Assembly: GCA_904420005.1 (NCBI GenBank)
Contig: CAJFTT010000050.1
Location: 1-64,000 of the forward strand
DNA length: 64,000 nt
Reading direction: 5' to 3'
From: Candidatus Tabaqchalia intestinavium
Lineage (GTDB): Bacteria; Bacillota; Clostridia; Oscillospirales; CAJFTT01
Below, piece after piece: positions 1 to 8,814 of the stretch. The translations under genes were made by a program, and so were the position numbers. How positions within the stretch are numbered: the stretch's first letter is position 1; each line of letters begins with the position of its first letter. Under the pieces are notes generated by a model, which worked only from the letters and a program-made list of their open reading frames with translations, searched no databases and was not told the DNA's origin.

Positions 1-157
1 GCGCGCGGCGGCCCGATCAACCGGAATCCCGCAAACGCCAGGCCCCGCACATCCTCCAGCGGGCAGAACCCCCGCGCGCGGCGGCCGGAGCGGGCGCGGA
101 CATCCTCTCGCACGCGGCCTCCCGCGCGTGTTCATTCCCCGCCGCCGCGCCCGGCTT

Positions 158-895
158 TCATTCCCCGGCTTTGCCCGCGCGCACGAGCAGCATCATCGGC
201 CGGCGCAGCTCGTCGCGCATCCCCGGCAGCTCCAGCATCTCGGCCGGCGGCTGCGGCTCCTGCACATCTTCGATCGCAAAGCCCGCCGCCAGCAGCGCGC
301 CCAAATACGTCGTCAGCGTGCGGTGGAATTTCTTCACCCGCTCCCCGAGAAACATCGTCTGCCGCGCCCCCTCGGAGAAATACCGGTCCACCGGCCAATG
401 CAGGATTTCGCCGTCCGGGCCGTAGACCCAGTCCTGCGTCCCCTCGGCGGTGAAAACCGGATGCTCAACGGAAAACACGAACGTTCCCCCCGGCGCGAGC
501 GTCGAGAAAATCCTGCGGCACATCCCCTCGAAATCCTCCACATAGTGCAGCGCGAGCGAGCTGAGCACCACGTCGAAGGCTTCCGCCGCAAATGCATATT
601 CCTCCATGGGCATATGGACATAGGTAATCACCGCCGCACCGTTTTGTTCCCTGGCGCGCGCGAGCATCTTCTCCGACAGCTCCACGCCCACGACGCGCGC
701 AGCGCCCTGCCGCGCCGCATAGCCGCAGTGCCAGCCGAAGCCGCAGCCGAGATCCAGCACGCGCCGGCCGGCGAAATCAGGCAGCATCCGGCGCAGCACA
801 TGCCACTCGCCCGCGCCGTCCAGGCCCTTTTGCGACCGCAGCATTTGGCTGTAGGCCGCGAAAAAAGATTCCCGATCATAAGGACTTTCCCGCAA
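158..895 (-). CDS. class I SAM-dependent methyltransferase
   Basis: Glycine-rich SAM motif VLDLGCGFGWHCGYAA, followed by VVLSSLALHYVEDF. Confidence 0.9.
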   Translation of the reverse strand: MRESPYDRESFFAAYSQMLRSQKGLDGAGEWHVLRRMLPDFAGRRVLDLGCGFGWHCGYAARQGAARVVGVELSEKMLARAREQNGAAVITYVHMPMEEYAFAAEAFDVVLSSLALHYVEDFEGMCRRIFSTLAPGGTFVFSVEHPVFTAEGTQDWVYGPDGEILHWPVDRYFSEGARQTMFLGERVKKFHRTLTTYLGALLAAGFAIEDVQEPQPPAEMLELPGMRDELRRPMMLLVRAGKAGE

Positions 896-949
896 GACAA
901 ACGCCTCCCGTCTCTTTCCCTTCCTCGCCCGCCGCTGTGCGCAGCGGCC

Positions 950-1630
950 TCACTGCACGTCCACGCCGCCAAACACGCACACCGCCTGGACATACACCGT
1001 CGGCGCGGCCGCATCCGCGCAGGACTGCGCCTGATTGTCGCAGCCGCCGAAGATCGGCACGCCGGACAGCTCGACCTTCACGTTGGGCGGCAGGTACACA
1101 TCCACGCCGCCGAACACCGCCGTGGCCTTGACGACGACGTCCTGTTCGATCACGGCCCGCCGAAGATCGAGCTCCACCCCGCCGAACACCGCCACCAGAT
1201 CGGCGCCGAAAAAGCGCTCCTCCTCGACCTTCGCGTCATTGGCGCAGAACACGCCGACATAGCTGCGGCGCGCCCCGTCCGCCTGCTTGGCCGGGCGCGG
1301 CGGCCTGCGTTTCCAGCCGAACGCGCCCGCCAGGATCCGCAGACCGATGAGGATGAACACCAGCGGCAAAGCGATCTTCCACAGCATATCCCAAGCCAGC
1401 ACATCCTGCGCCGCGAGCAGAAGCAGCACGCCGATTCCCAGCCCGACAAGCGGCGCCGTATGAAACCCATGCTGCACCAGGCTGATGAAGCACGGCACAA
1501 TGAGAAACAGCGTCCACCAACCGTCGAAGAACAATTCAAAATCCCACCAGCCGCAGGCATTGCCCAAAAAGCCGACGCCCACCGCCAAAAACGCGATCCC
1601 CCACAGGATGTTGCCCAGCCGAACCCGCAT
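950..1630 (-). CDS. LiaF-like membrane protein (N-terminal TM domain, C-terminal repeated VFGGV motifs)
   Basis: MRVRLGNILWGIAFLAVGVGFLGN TM region; repeated AVFGGVELDL/AVFGGVDVYL motifs; start placed at the internal Met. Confidence 0.75.
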   Translation of the reverse strand: MRVRLGNILWGIAFLAVGVGFLGNACGWWDFELFFDGWWTLFLIVPCFISLVQHGFHTAPLVGLGIGVLLLLAAQDVLAWDMLWKIALPLVFILIGLRILAGAFGWKRRPPRPAKQADGARRSYVGVFCANDAKVEEERFFGADLVAVFGGVELDLRRAVIEQDVVVKATAVFGGVDVYLPPNVKVELSGVPIFGGCDNQAQSCADAAAPTVYVQAVCVFGGVDVQ

Positions 1631-1909
1631 TCTCTCCGCCGCCTTTCTTCTCCGGCCCCATAGCCGGTGCGTTTGTGCTATTATACCACGCGCACCCGCG
1701 CGGCGCAATCGCTGCGTTCACCCGCGCAATGAAGTAACGCTTTCGTCATACAAAACACAGAGAAAGATCCGCGCGCGCCATTCTCCCTTTCTCCTCTTTA
1801 TTCGTCACGGCAACATTTGACCACGCTCTCAAATCTGCATAAAACTACAAGAACACAAGAAACTTAACTTAAACGCATTTGGGCAATTATTTATCCAACG
1901 GCGCGCTTT

Positions 1910-2476
1910 TTAGTTCTGCCATTCGTTTTTAAGAATGGCAAACTGTACAGTGTTTTCATAATGCGGCGTGCCATCCGGATTATTGACAAATGATACAAAC
2001 TCCTTAAATACACCTTCTTGACGCATATTCAGCTTTTCACAAAGACGCTGACTTGCCAGATTATAGTCCTCCGTATAAGCGTAAATGCGTCTCGCGCCTT
2101 TTTCATTAAACAGATAATCAAAAAAAGCATAAGCCGCTTCATATGCATAGCCTTTTCCTTGATATACCTTGTTCAGCATCCAGCAGGGGCTAAATGTGTC
2201 AAAAGGAGAGGTTGCATCGTGTGCTTCCCCTCGTTCCGGATAAGCATCTATCTCGCCGATAACCTTGCCGGTATCTTTCAGAACAATTGCAAAATAATAT
2301 TCCGTTTCACAGCTTCGCTTTTTCATCTCCGTCTTTGCTTCTTCCAGGGTTTTCAATTTCATGCTGGCAAAACAGTTCACCATCGGTTCTTTTAGGTATT
2401 CCAGCACATCAGCGGCATCGCGCTCAGAGAAAGGGCGCAGAATCAATCTTTTCGTATGAATAATCACGGCGTTCAC
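1910..2476 (-). CDS. GNAT family N-acetyltransferase (RimJ/RimL-like)
   Basis: TKRLILRPFSERDAADVLEYL ... GKGYAYEAAYAFFDYLF ... SQRLCEKLNMRQEG. Confidence 0.9.
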   Translation of the reverse strand: MNAVIIHTKRLILRPFSERDAADVLEYLKEPMVNCFASMKLKTLEEAKTEMKKRSCETEYYFAIVLKDTGKVIGEIDAYPERGEAHDATSPFDTFSPCWMLNKVYQGKGYAYEAAYAFFDYLFNEKGARRIYAYTEDYNLASQRLCEKLNMRQEGVFKEFVSFVNNPDGTPHYENTVQFAILKNEWQN

Positions 2477-2661
2477 ATCCCCATAAATTTTTTCTCAAAA
2501 AGAACAGCAGTTCCTACCACCTGTTCTGTAACAAAGGGCAGAACCCCCGCGCGCGGCGGCCGGAGCGGGCGCGGACATCCTTTCGCATGCGGCGGGGCTG
2601 AAGCCCGCCGTCCCGCCGCGGCCTCGCGCGTGTTCACCCCCTTACACCGCTAGGCCATTTG

Positions 2662-2715
2662 GGGGATGCGCTTTCGTGCGAGCCGCCGCCGCGATCGACG
2701 CGAAAGCGCATCCCC
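2662..2715. repeat. large perfect inverted repeat, 15-bp arms
   Basis: GGGGATGCGCTTTCG (2662-2676) and CGAAAGCGCATCCCC (2701-2715). Confidence 0.85.
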
Positions 2716-2925
2716 AGCGTTGCGGGCGCTGCCGGGAAATCCCCTCTGCGTCAGCGGCCAGCGAAATAGCCGGCCGTCCGGGGGAACCGGCCGGGCAGCG
2801 CAATGCAATCGAGCCTGCCGCGAGGCGCGCAGCCGGCCTCCTCAGCGCCTTCCGGCCCCGGGTGCAATGGAGCCTCCCGGTTGCGCGCGCCCCAGCCGGC
2901 CGGGAAACGCGCGCAGCCCCGCCCG

Positions 2926-3519
2926 TCACGCCCGGGGCTGCGCCGTCTCTGCCGGCGTCTTTTTCCCCCGCAGCCGGCCCGCCAGCCCCGCCGCAAGGCA
3001 ATACAGCGCCCCGCCGACAAAGCCCGCGATGATGTCGCCCATGGTGTCGGCGTTGCCGTGCTGCACCTCCATCGCCAGGAGCTGATCCGCCGTGAACTCG
3101 AAAATCTCCCACATCCCGGCGCACATCCCCGCGAACAGGAAGGCCATAACCAGGCGCAGGGCGCGGCTGTCGGGAAGGCGCAGGCGGCGCAGCAGCACCC
3201 CCGCCAAAAAGTACCCGATATAGGCCAGCATCACGCCGCTGATGCCGTGCACAATCTTGTCATAGAAGAAAAACCGCGCATACAGCCCCACAATCGATCC
3301 CGCCGCTGCCAGCAGCGTAAATCCCAGCGGCAGCAGGTAAATCGGCAGCGGGAACCACCACAGCACCACGGACAACGCCGCCACCGCCGCGAGCATCCCG
3401 ACAACGTCCATCGTCTCCGCCTCCGGGTTGATGAACGCGAAACATATAATCACCAAAATCGCAAAAACCGAGGCCGCCACGCGGCAGGCCGCGATGGTCC
3501 TTCTCCTCTTTTCTTCCAT
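2926..3519 (-). CDS. multi-pass membrane protein, YjdF/DUF2238-like
   Basis: Multiple TM segments with DKIVHGISGVMLAYIGYFL, MWEIFEF and NADTMGDIIAGFVGGAL. Confidence 0.65.
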   Translation of the reverse strand: MEEKRRRTIAACRVAASVFAILVIICFAFINPEAETMDVVGMLAAVAALSVVLWWFPLPIYLLPLGFTLLAAAGSIVGLYARFFFYDKIVHGISGVMLAYIGYFLAGVLLRRLRLPDSRALRLVMAFLFAGMCAGMWEIFEFTADQLLAMEVQHGNADTMGDIIAGFVGGALYCLAAGLAGRLRGKKTPAETAQPRA

Positions 3520-3607
3520 GTCCGTCTTCCCCTTTCCGCCGTGCCGGCGGTTTTTGATCGGCCCTGCCCCTGCGCCGGCGCGCTGAACGCAGCGGCCCCG
3601 CCGCCCG

Positions 3608-4351
3608 TCAGCGCGGCCGCTGGACGCGCGCCGCTTCGCGCCCTTCTCCGCGCCCCTCGCTACAATATGCCGGCGCGTCGAGCAAAAATGCCTCCACCGC
3701 GCGGTTGAACGCTTCGCTGCGGCGGCTGGCGATGAAATGGTCCCCCTCGAGCAGGCACAGCCGGCTGCCCGGAATGGCGCGGTGAATCCGCTCGGTATGC
3801 CGCCGGCGGATCATATCCCGCGTGCCGGCGATAACCAGCACCGGCATCGGCAGCGCGGCCAGCCGCGCCGGGTCAATATGCGGCTGCGTCACCATCAGGC
3901 CGAGCAATTCCTTCTTCGCGGCGGCCCGCGCAGAAAAGGGCGCCAGCGCCGCCGTCATCCCGTATCCCAGCACGATGGGCAGCTACGTGCGCAGGCGCAC
4001 GCCCCCGGGCGAAAGATTCGCGCCGTTGAGCACGAGCTTCTCGACATATTGCGGATAGCGCAGCGAAAACAGCAGCGCGACGTTGGCGCCGTCGCTGAAG
4101 CCGAGCAGCTGGATGCGCCGCAGCCCCTCCCGCTCGAGGAACGCATGCAGATCCTCGGCAAACTGCGCCAGCGTGAACGGCGCATCCCCGCGCGGCGAAC
4201 GCCCGTGGCCGCGCGTGTCGATCGCGATGACGCGCCAGGCGCGGGAAAACCAGGCGATCTGCTGCGAAAAATAGGAGGAATCCTCTCCGTTTCCATGCAG
4301 CAGCACCAGCGGCTTCCCGCTCCCCTGCTGCCGAAAAAACAGCTCCGTCAC
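3608..4351 (-). pseudogene. alpha/beta hydrolase interrupted by a single in-frame TAG
   Basis: N-terminal half VTELFFRQQGSGKPLVLLHGNGEDSSYF...GFSDGANVALLFSLRYP ends ...GGVRLRT-TAG (3985-3983). The same frame continues LPIVLGYGMTAALAPF...PMPVLVIAGTRDMI...LLEGDHFIA. Confidence 0.85.
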
Positions 4352-4441
4352 GCTTTTCCCCTCCCTGCGGTTGCCGGCCAGCGGCCCCAGGATGCGCAAA
4401 GGCGGCCGGAACTGCGCCCGACCGCCCTTTTCAGCGCCAAC

Positions 4442-4600
4442 TCACATTTTCGAGAACTGATCCTTGCCGACGCCGCACAGCGGGCAGACGAAATCGTCCG
4501 GCAGATCTTCCCATTTGGTGCCGGGCGCAATGCCGTTGTCCGGATCGCCCGCCGCCTCGTCGTAAACGTAGCCGCAAACATCGCAAACATATTTTTCCAT
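4442..4600 (-). CDS. rubredoxin (52 aa, absent from the supplied ORF track)
   Basis: Manual translation: [52 protein letters not shown], with both CxxCG knuckles. Confidence 0.95.
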   Translation of the reverse strand: MEKYVCDVCGYVYDEAAGDPDNGIAPGTKWEDLPDDFVCPLCGVGKDQFSKM

Positions 4601-4920
4601 ACTTCTCTGACCTCCCTGGCTTTTTCTCTACTATAGCATATCTGTCTACCAAAAGCAAGCAGAATCTATACGAAAAAAGGAGAATTTGAAGATGGGCGTT
4701 CCTCCCCGCCATCCGCACCGCCGGAGAACCATGAAAGCCGCCGGACGCCGCCTCCGCTTCTCCCTGCAAACGCAGCCAGCCGGCCCCTGCACGCCAATGC
4801 GCGCCGAATCCGCCGCAGCGTTGGCAAAAAATTTTTCTCCCCCCCTTGACAAATGGGGCGCGCATGTGTATTATTGTATTGTTCATTTAGTACAATAACA
4901 CAAAGAGGAGGTGCAGTGCC

Positions 4921-5310
4921 GTGCAATGGCAGTTTGATGCGCAGACGCCCATCTATGCGCAGCTGGTGGAACAATTCACCTGCCGCGTGCTTTCGGGGGA
5001 ATATCCGCCCGGCAGCCGCGCGCCGGCGGTGCGCGAGCTGGCGCAGGAAGCGCAGGTCAACCCCAACACCATGCAGCGCGCGTTTACGGAGCTGGAGCGG
5101 CAGGGGCTGGTATTCACGCAGCGCACAAGCGGCCGGTTCATCACGGAGGACACCGCGCTGCTCGGGCAGCTGCGGCAGCAGAAAGCGGCGGAAGCCTTGC
5201 GCGAATTTCTCGAGAAAATGCGGCAGCTGGGGATGCAGAGAGAAGAAATCCTCGCGCTGCTCCAACAACAAAAGGGGGAAGAACATCATGGCGACGATTC
5301 TGCAATGTGA
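4921..5310 (+). CDS. GntR family regulator, short YtrA-like
   Basis: TPIYAQLVEQFTCRVLSGEYPPGSRAPAVRELAQEAQVNPNTMQRAFTELERQGLVFTQRTSGRFI. Confidence 0.92.
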   Translation: MQWQFDAQTPIYAQLVEQFTCRVLSGEYPPGSRAPAVRELAQEAQVNPNTMQRAFTELERQGLVFTQRTSGRFITEDTALLGQLRQQKAAEALREFLEKMRQLGMQREEILALLQQQKGEEHHGDDSAM

Positions 5311-5986
5311 GAATCTGCAAAAGCGGTTCGGCATGCACCCGGCGCTCGACGGCGTCAGCCTGCGGCTGGAGAGCGGGCGCGTCGTGGGCCTGCTCGGGCC
5401 CAACGGCAGCGGCAAATCGACGTTCCTCAAGCTGTGCAACGGCCTGCTCACGCCCAGCGGCGGCAGCCTGCTGATCGACGGCAAGCCCATCGGCGTGCAG
5501 ACGAAAAAGGTGGTCAGCTATCTGCCGGAGCGCACCTATCTCAGCGACTGGATGCGCGTGCGCGACGTGCTGTCGTTTTTCCAGGATTTTTACGACGACT
5601 TCGACCGGGAGAAGGCCCGCGACATGCTCGCGCGGCTGTCCATCGGCGAGGCCGACCGGCTGAAAACCATGTCCAAGGGCACGCGCGAGAAAGTGCAGCT
5701 GATCCTGGTGATGAGCCGCGCGGCCAAGCTCTATCTGCTCGACGAGCCGATCGGCGGCGTGGATCCGGCGGCGCGGGATTACATTCTCGACACCATCCTC
5801 ACCAATTACAATCCCGAGGCGACGGTCGTCATCTCGACGCATCTGATCATGGACATCGAGCGCATTCTCGACGACATCATTTTCCTGCAGAACGGGCGCG
5901 TGGCGCTTTTCGGGGAGGCGGACGCCATCCGGGCGGAGCGCGGCCAATCCATCGACCAACTGTTCAGGGAGGTATTCAGATGCTAG
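5288..5986 (+). CDS. ABC transporter ATP-binding protein
   Basis: GLLGPNGSGKSTFLKL Walker A, YLLDEPIGGVDPAARD Walker B; the longer ORF is trimmed to the ATG after an RBS. Confidence 0.92.
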   Translation: MATILQCENLQKRFGMHPALDGVSLRLESGRVVGLLGPNGSGKSTFLKLCNGLLTPSGGSLLIDGKPIGVQTKKVVSYLPERTYLSDWMRVRDVLSFFQDFYDDFDREKARDMLARLSIGEADRLKTMSKGTREKVQLILVMSRAAKLYLLDEPIGGVDPAARDYILDTILTNYNPEATVVISTHLIMDIERILDDIIFLQNGRVALFGEADAIRAERGQSIDQLFREVFRC

Positions 5987-6750
5987 GCAAATTGATGAAA
6001 TACGAAATCCGCTCGATGGGGCGGATCTTCCTGGGGCTTTACGCCGCGGTGCTGGCCTTCGCTGTGGTCAACCGCGTGTTCTATACGCTGCAGTGGGAGA
6101 TCCCGATGGTGCTGGCCTCGATGGCGATGGTGCTTTTGATCTTCGCGAGCATTGTGACGACCGTGATCCTGATCGTGTACCGGTTTTACAAAAACCTGCT
6201 CAGCGACGAAGGCTATCTCATGTTCACGCTGCCGGTCAAGCTCGACGCCCTGCTGCTCAGCAAGCTCTTCACCGCGTTTCTGTTCATTTTTCTCAGCATC
6301 GTGGTGGCGGCCGCCGCTCTGTTCGTTTCTTTCGGGGCGCTGCCGGAGGATTTCTGGCAGGAGCTGGGGCGTATAATCTCCACCTTTACCAACGCCCGGG
6401 GCATCAGCGGCGGGCGGCTCGCGTCCTATATCGTCGCCATCGTGCTGTTCCTGCTGCTGAACATGTTCACCTTCTCGCTGGAGGCCTACACCTGCATGGC
6501 CATCGGGCAGCTGTCCAACCGCAACAAGGTCGCCATGGCGTTCGTGGCGTATATCGTCATCAGCATGGCTCTGCAGATCCTGTCCATCTTCGTCGCCATC
6601 GCGCTGGCCATGATGGGAGAGGCCGGCATGCTCGATTGGCTGGCCACGCCGAACCTGATCTATGCGCTGCCGCTGCTGCCGCTGGTGATGGATCTGATCT
6701 ATTATTTCGTCACCCGCACGCTGCTCAAGCGCCGGATCAACCTGGCCTGA
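5980..6750 (+). CDS. ABC transporter permease
   Basis: MLGKLMKYEIRSMGRIFLGLYAAVLAF...; overlaps the ATPase stop; multiple TM segments. Confidence 0.85.
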   Translation: MLGKLMKYEIRSMGRIFLGLYAAVLAFAVVNRVFYTLQWEIPMVLASMAMVLLIFASIVTTVILIVYRFYKNLLSDEGYLMFTLPVKLDALLLSKLFTAFLFIFLSIVVAAAALFVSFGALPEDFWQELGRIISTFTNARGISGGRLASYIVAIVLFLLLNMFTFSLEAYTCMAIGQLSNRNKVAMAFVAYIVISMALQILSIFVAIALAMMGEAGMLDWLATPNLIYALPLLPLVMDLIYYFVTRTLLKRRINLA

Positions 6751-6830
6751 CGCCGCAACGGCAAGCCCAAGCAAAAAGGCGACGCCGCCCGGCGGAAGAA
6801 CGCGATGCCAACCGGCAAAAATATCCTGGC

Positions 6831-6912
6831 CAGCCGGCGGAAGCATACCGCGCCAGCCGGCGGAAGCATACCGCGCCAGCCGGCGGAAGCGTACCGCGCC
6901 AACCGGCGGAAG
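6831..6912. repeat. 23-bp tandem repeat, about 3.5 copies
   Basis: CAGCCGGCGGAAGCATACCGCGC at 6831, 6854 and 6877 (one mismatch), partial copy at 6900. Confidence 0.9.
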
Positions 6913-6917
6913 CGGAT

Positions 6918-6953
6918 AAAAGGAGGCAGACACGACGTGTCCGCCTCCTTTTT
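6918..6953 (+). terminator. intrinsic terminator of the GntR/ABC operon
   Basis: AAAGGAGGC(A)GACAC-GAC-GTGTC(C)GCCTCCTTTTT. Confidence 0.85.
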
Positions 6954-7041
6954 CGCTGCCCGGGGCACCGGCCGCCGGCTCACGCCGACCATGCATCCCA
7001 GCCCGCGGCCTCGCCGAAATCCTCCGCACCCATAAAAAGCA

Positions 7042-7074
7042 GGGCGCAGCCGCCGCACAATCCGGCTTCTGCGC
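7042..7074 (-). terminator. intrinsic terminator of the 7085-8302 gene
   Basis: AGCAGGGCGCAG ... CTGCGCCCTGCT inverted repeat with a T-run on the minus strand. Confidence 0.7.
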
Positions 7075-7084
7075 CCTGCTCCCT

Positions 7085-8302
7085 TTATCTGCCCGGCCCT
7101 TCCCCGCCCGGCGCAGCCGACTGTCGCAGGCCGTGACGCCGCAGGATTTCCACCATCTCCTCCAGGACTTCCTCCCGCCGGGTGGAAACCTCCAATGTTT
7201 GCTGGTCCGAAATGATCACGCGCACCGGCGTCTCTTCCCATACCTGAATGCGCTGCGGCAAGCCCCGCGCACGGCGCATCCGCTTTTTCCACGGCGCATA
7301 TTCCGGCACTGCGGCATAACACAGCCGGTCTCTGCCGCCGGGAACATAAATCTCCCGGAAAAACTGCGCGGAAACGCCGTATTTCCGGTAAGGTGCGTAT
7401 GCCGCTTCCCAGAACGCCTCCATCGACTGCGGCGGCGCATACAGCGCCGGGAGCGGCGCGGCATAAACGCCCCGGCAGAGATGGTCCGCGCCCCGGCGCG
7501 GCATGGAAAAAATCTCATACAGCGCAAAGCGCCGCGCCAAACCGGCATAGACTTCCCAGGTCAGCGCATGGGGCAACGGAAGCGGGAGCTTCGTCCTCGG
7601 ATTCTCCCCTTCGGCCTGCGCCCACAGCGTGTTCCCGGCTCTCCAATAGCGCCCCGGCGCGACGCGCTGCCTCCCGTCGCCGTCCTTCTCCTGCCGGTCG
7701 GATTCGCCGCGCTGCGCTCCCTGCTCCGACATTGGCAGAAGCGCGATCTTCCCCATCTCGTCAAGCACGGCGCAAACGCGGCGCAGGTGCGGGGCGTACC
7801 GCGCCGTCTGCCGGCAGCTGAACCACGGAAAGCAGAATATATCCTTCCCGCCCGCAACGCCAATCGCCGCGTTGCACTGCAAAAAGCCCGCGCCCGTCTG
7901 CCAAAGCGGGCGCGCCAGATCCTCCTCCCGGATGGCGAACAGCATCGCCAGCTCCTCCGCCCGGACAGGCGTCCCCGCCTGCCGGGCGGCGCGCTCTATC
8001 AACTGCCGGACGCGCCTCGCCGTTCGCGGGCAGGCACCCATGTCCTGCGCCTTGCTGCGCAAGCGAGCCAACGGGACCTCCCGCCCATCGAGCAGAAACC
8101 GCGTCTCGGCATCCAGCACATTTCCCGTCCGGCTGCACAGGGCATGCGACAGCATCCAGCCCCCGCTGTCAATCTCCCCCGGGAGAAGATGAACGCCCGG
8201 ACCGAAGGAAAACGACAAATCGCTGCAAACCGCGCGCACAGAACCGGCAATCGGCGATTTACACGTGAAATATCCTCCAAAATTCCGAACGGTCAGCCGC
8301 AT
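7085..8302 (-). CDS. hypothetical ABC-ATPase-like protein with degenerate P-loop
   Basis: RBS GGAGGGCGAAAA-ATG at 8302; LSFSFGPGVHLLPGEIDSGGWMLSHAL occupies the Walker A position but lacks GK[ST]. Confidence 0.7.
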   Translation of the reverse strand: MRLTVRNFGGYFTCKSPIAGSVRAVCSDLSFSFGPGVHLLPGEIDSGGWMLSHALCSRTGNVLDAETRFLLDGREVPLARLRSKAQDMGACPRTARRVRQLIERAARQAGTPVRAEELAMLFAIREEDLARPLWQTGAGFLQCNAAIGVAGGKDIFCFPWFSCRQTARYAPHLRRVCAVLDEMGKIALLPMSEQGAQRGESDRQEKDGDGRQRVAPGRYWRAGNTLWAQAEGENPRTKLPLPLPHALTWEVYAGLARRFALYEIFSMPRRGADHLCRGVYAAPLPALYAPPQSMEAFWEAAYAPYRKYGVSAQFFREIYVPGGRDRLCYAAVPEYAPWKKRMRRARGLPQRIQVWEETPVRVIISDQQTLEVSTRREEVLEEMVEILRRHGLRQSAAPGGEGPGR

Positions 8303-8404
8303 TTTTCGCCCTCCTTTTCTTCGGGCCGCGCGCCGGCCCGGCTTTGCTGCCGGGAACGCCCGCAAGAGGAACCGTGTCATCGTGTGGTTTCCCCGCCGCC
8401 AATA

Positions 8405-8446
8405 GAACCACTCGACTATTCCGTGGTTCCCTCTGACAAAAAGCGG
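8405..8446. repeat. AACCAC stem-loop element, copy 1
   Basis: GAACCAC-TCGACTATTCC-GTGGTTC, then ...ACAAAAAGCG; resembles 42817-42857. Confidence 0.65.
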
Positions 8447-8474
8447 ACGGTCTGCTCTGCGCAGATCGCCCGCT
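8442..8474 (-). terminator. probable terminator downstream of ftsZ
   Basis: AGCGGACGGTCTGC/GCAGATCGCCCGCT stem with G-T pairs, followed by CTTTTTGTC on the minus strand. Confidence 0.6.
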
Positions 8475-8814
8475 CGCCCAATTTTATCTGCCCGGCCTGT
8501 GTTCTTCCGCCCGGTCAGGATACCTGCCTGGCCTGCGCGCTCCGCTGCGCTATCCCCAGATATGGAAAAACACACGCCTGCCATTTCAAAACAGGGGCCC
8601 CGGCGAGCGCGCTGCACACCCCGCTGCCGTCTATCCCCCTATAGGACCGGAACCCCTTGTGTCCCAAGGGGTTCCGTACTCTTTCCCTGTTTCGTCTTCC
8701 CTGCATTGATTTTCCCTGCACCGAGAAGCGGCGCATCGGCTCGCCGGCGCCTTCCGTGGCGCCAGCCGATCTTCCGGCCACGCCTGCCCCGCCGGACCAT
8801 CCGCAGGGAACGGC

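Noticed and set aside
3608-4351. TAG recoding (e.g. pyrrolysine-type readthrough) in the hydrolase
   Set aside because: TAG also serves as an apparently ordinary stop at 47673 and no recoding element or pyl gene is visible; nonsense mutation or base error is simpler.
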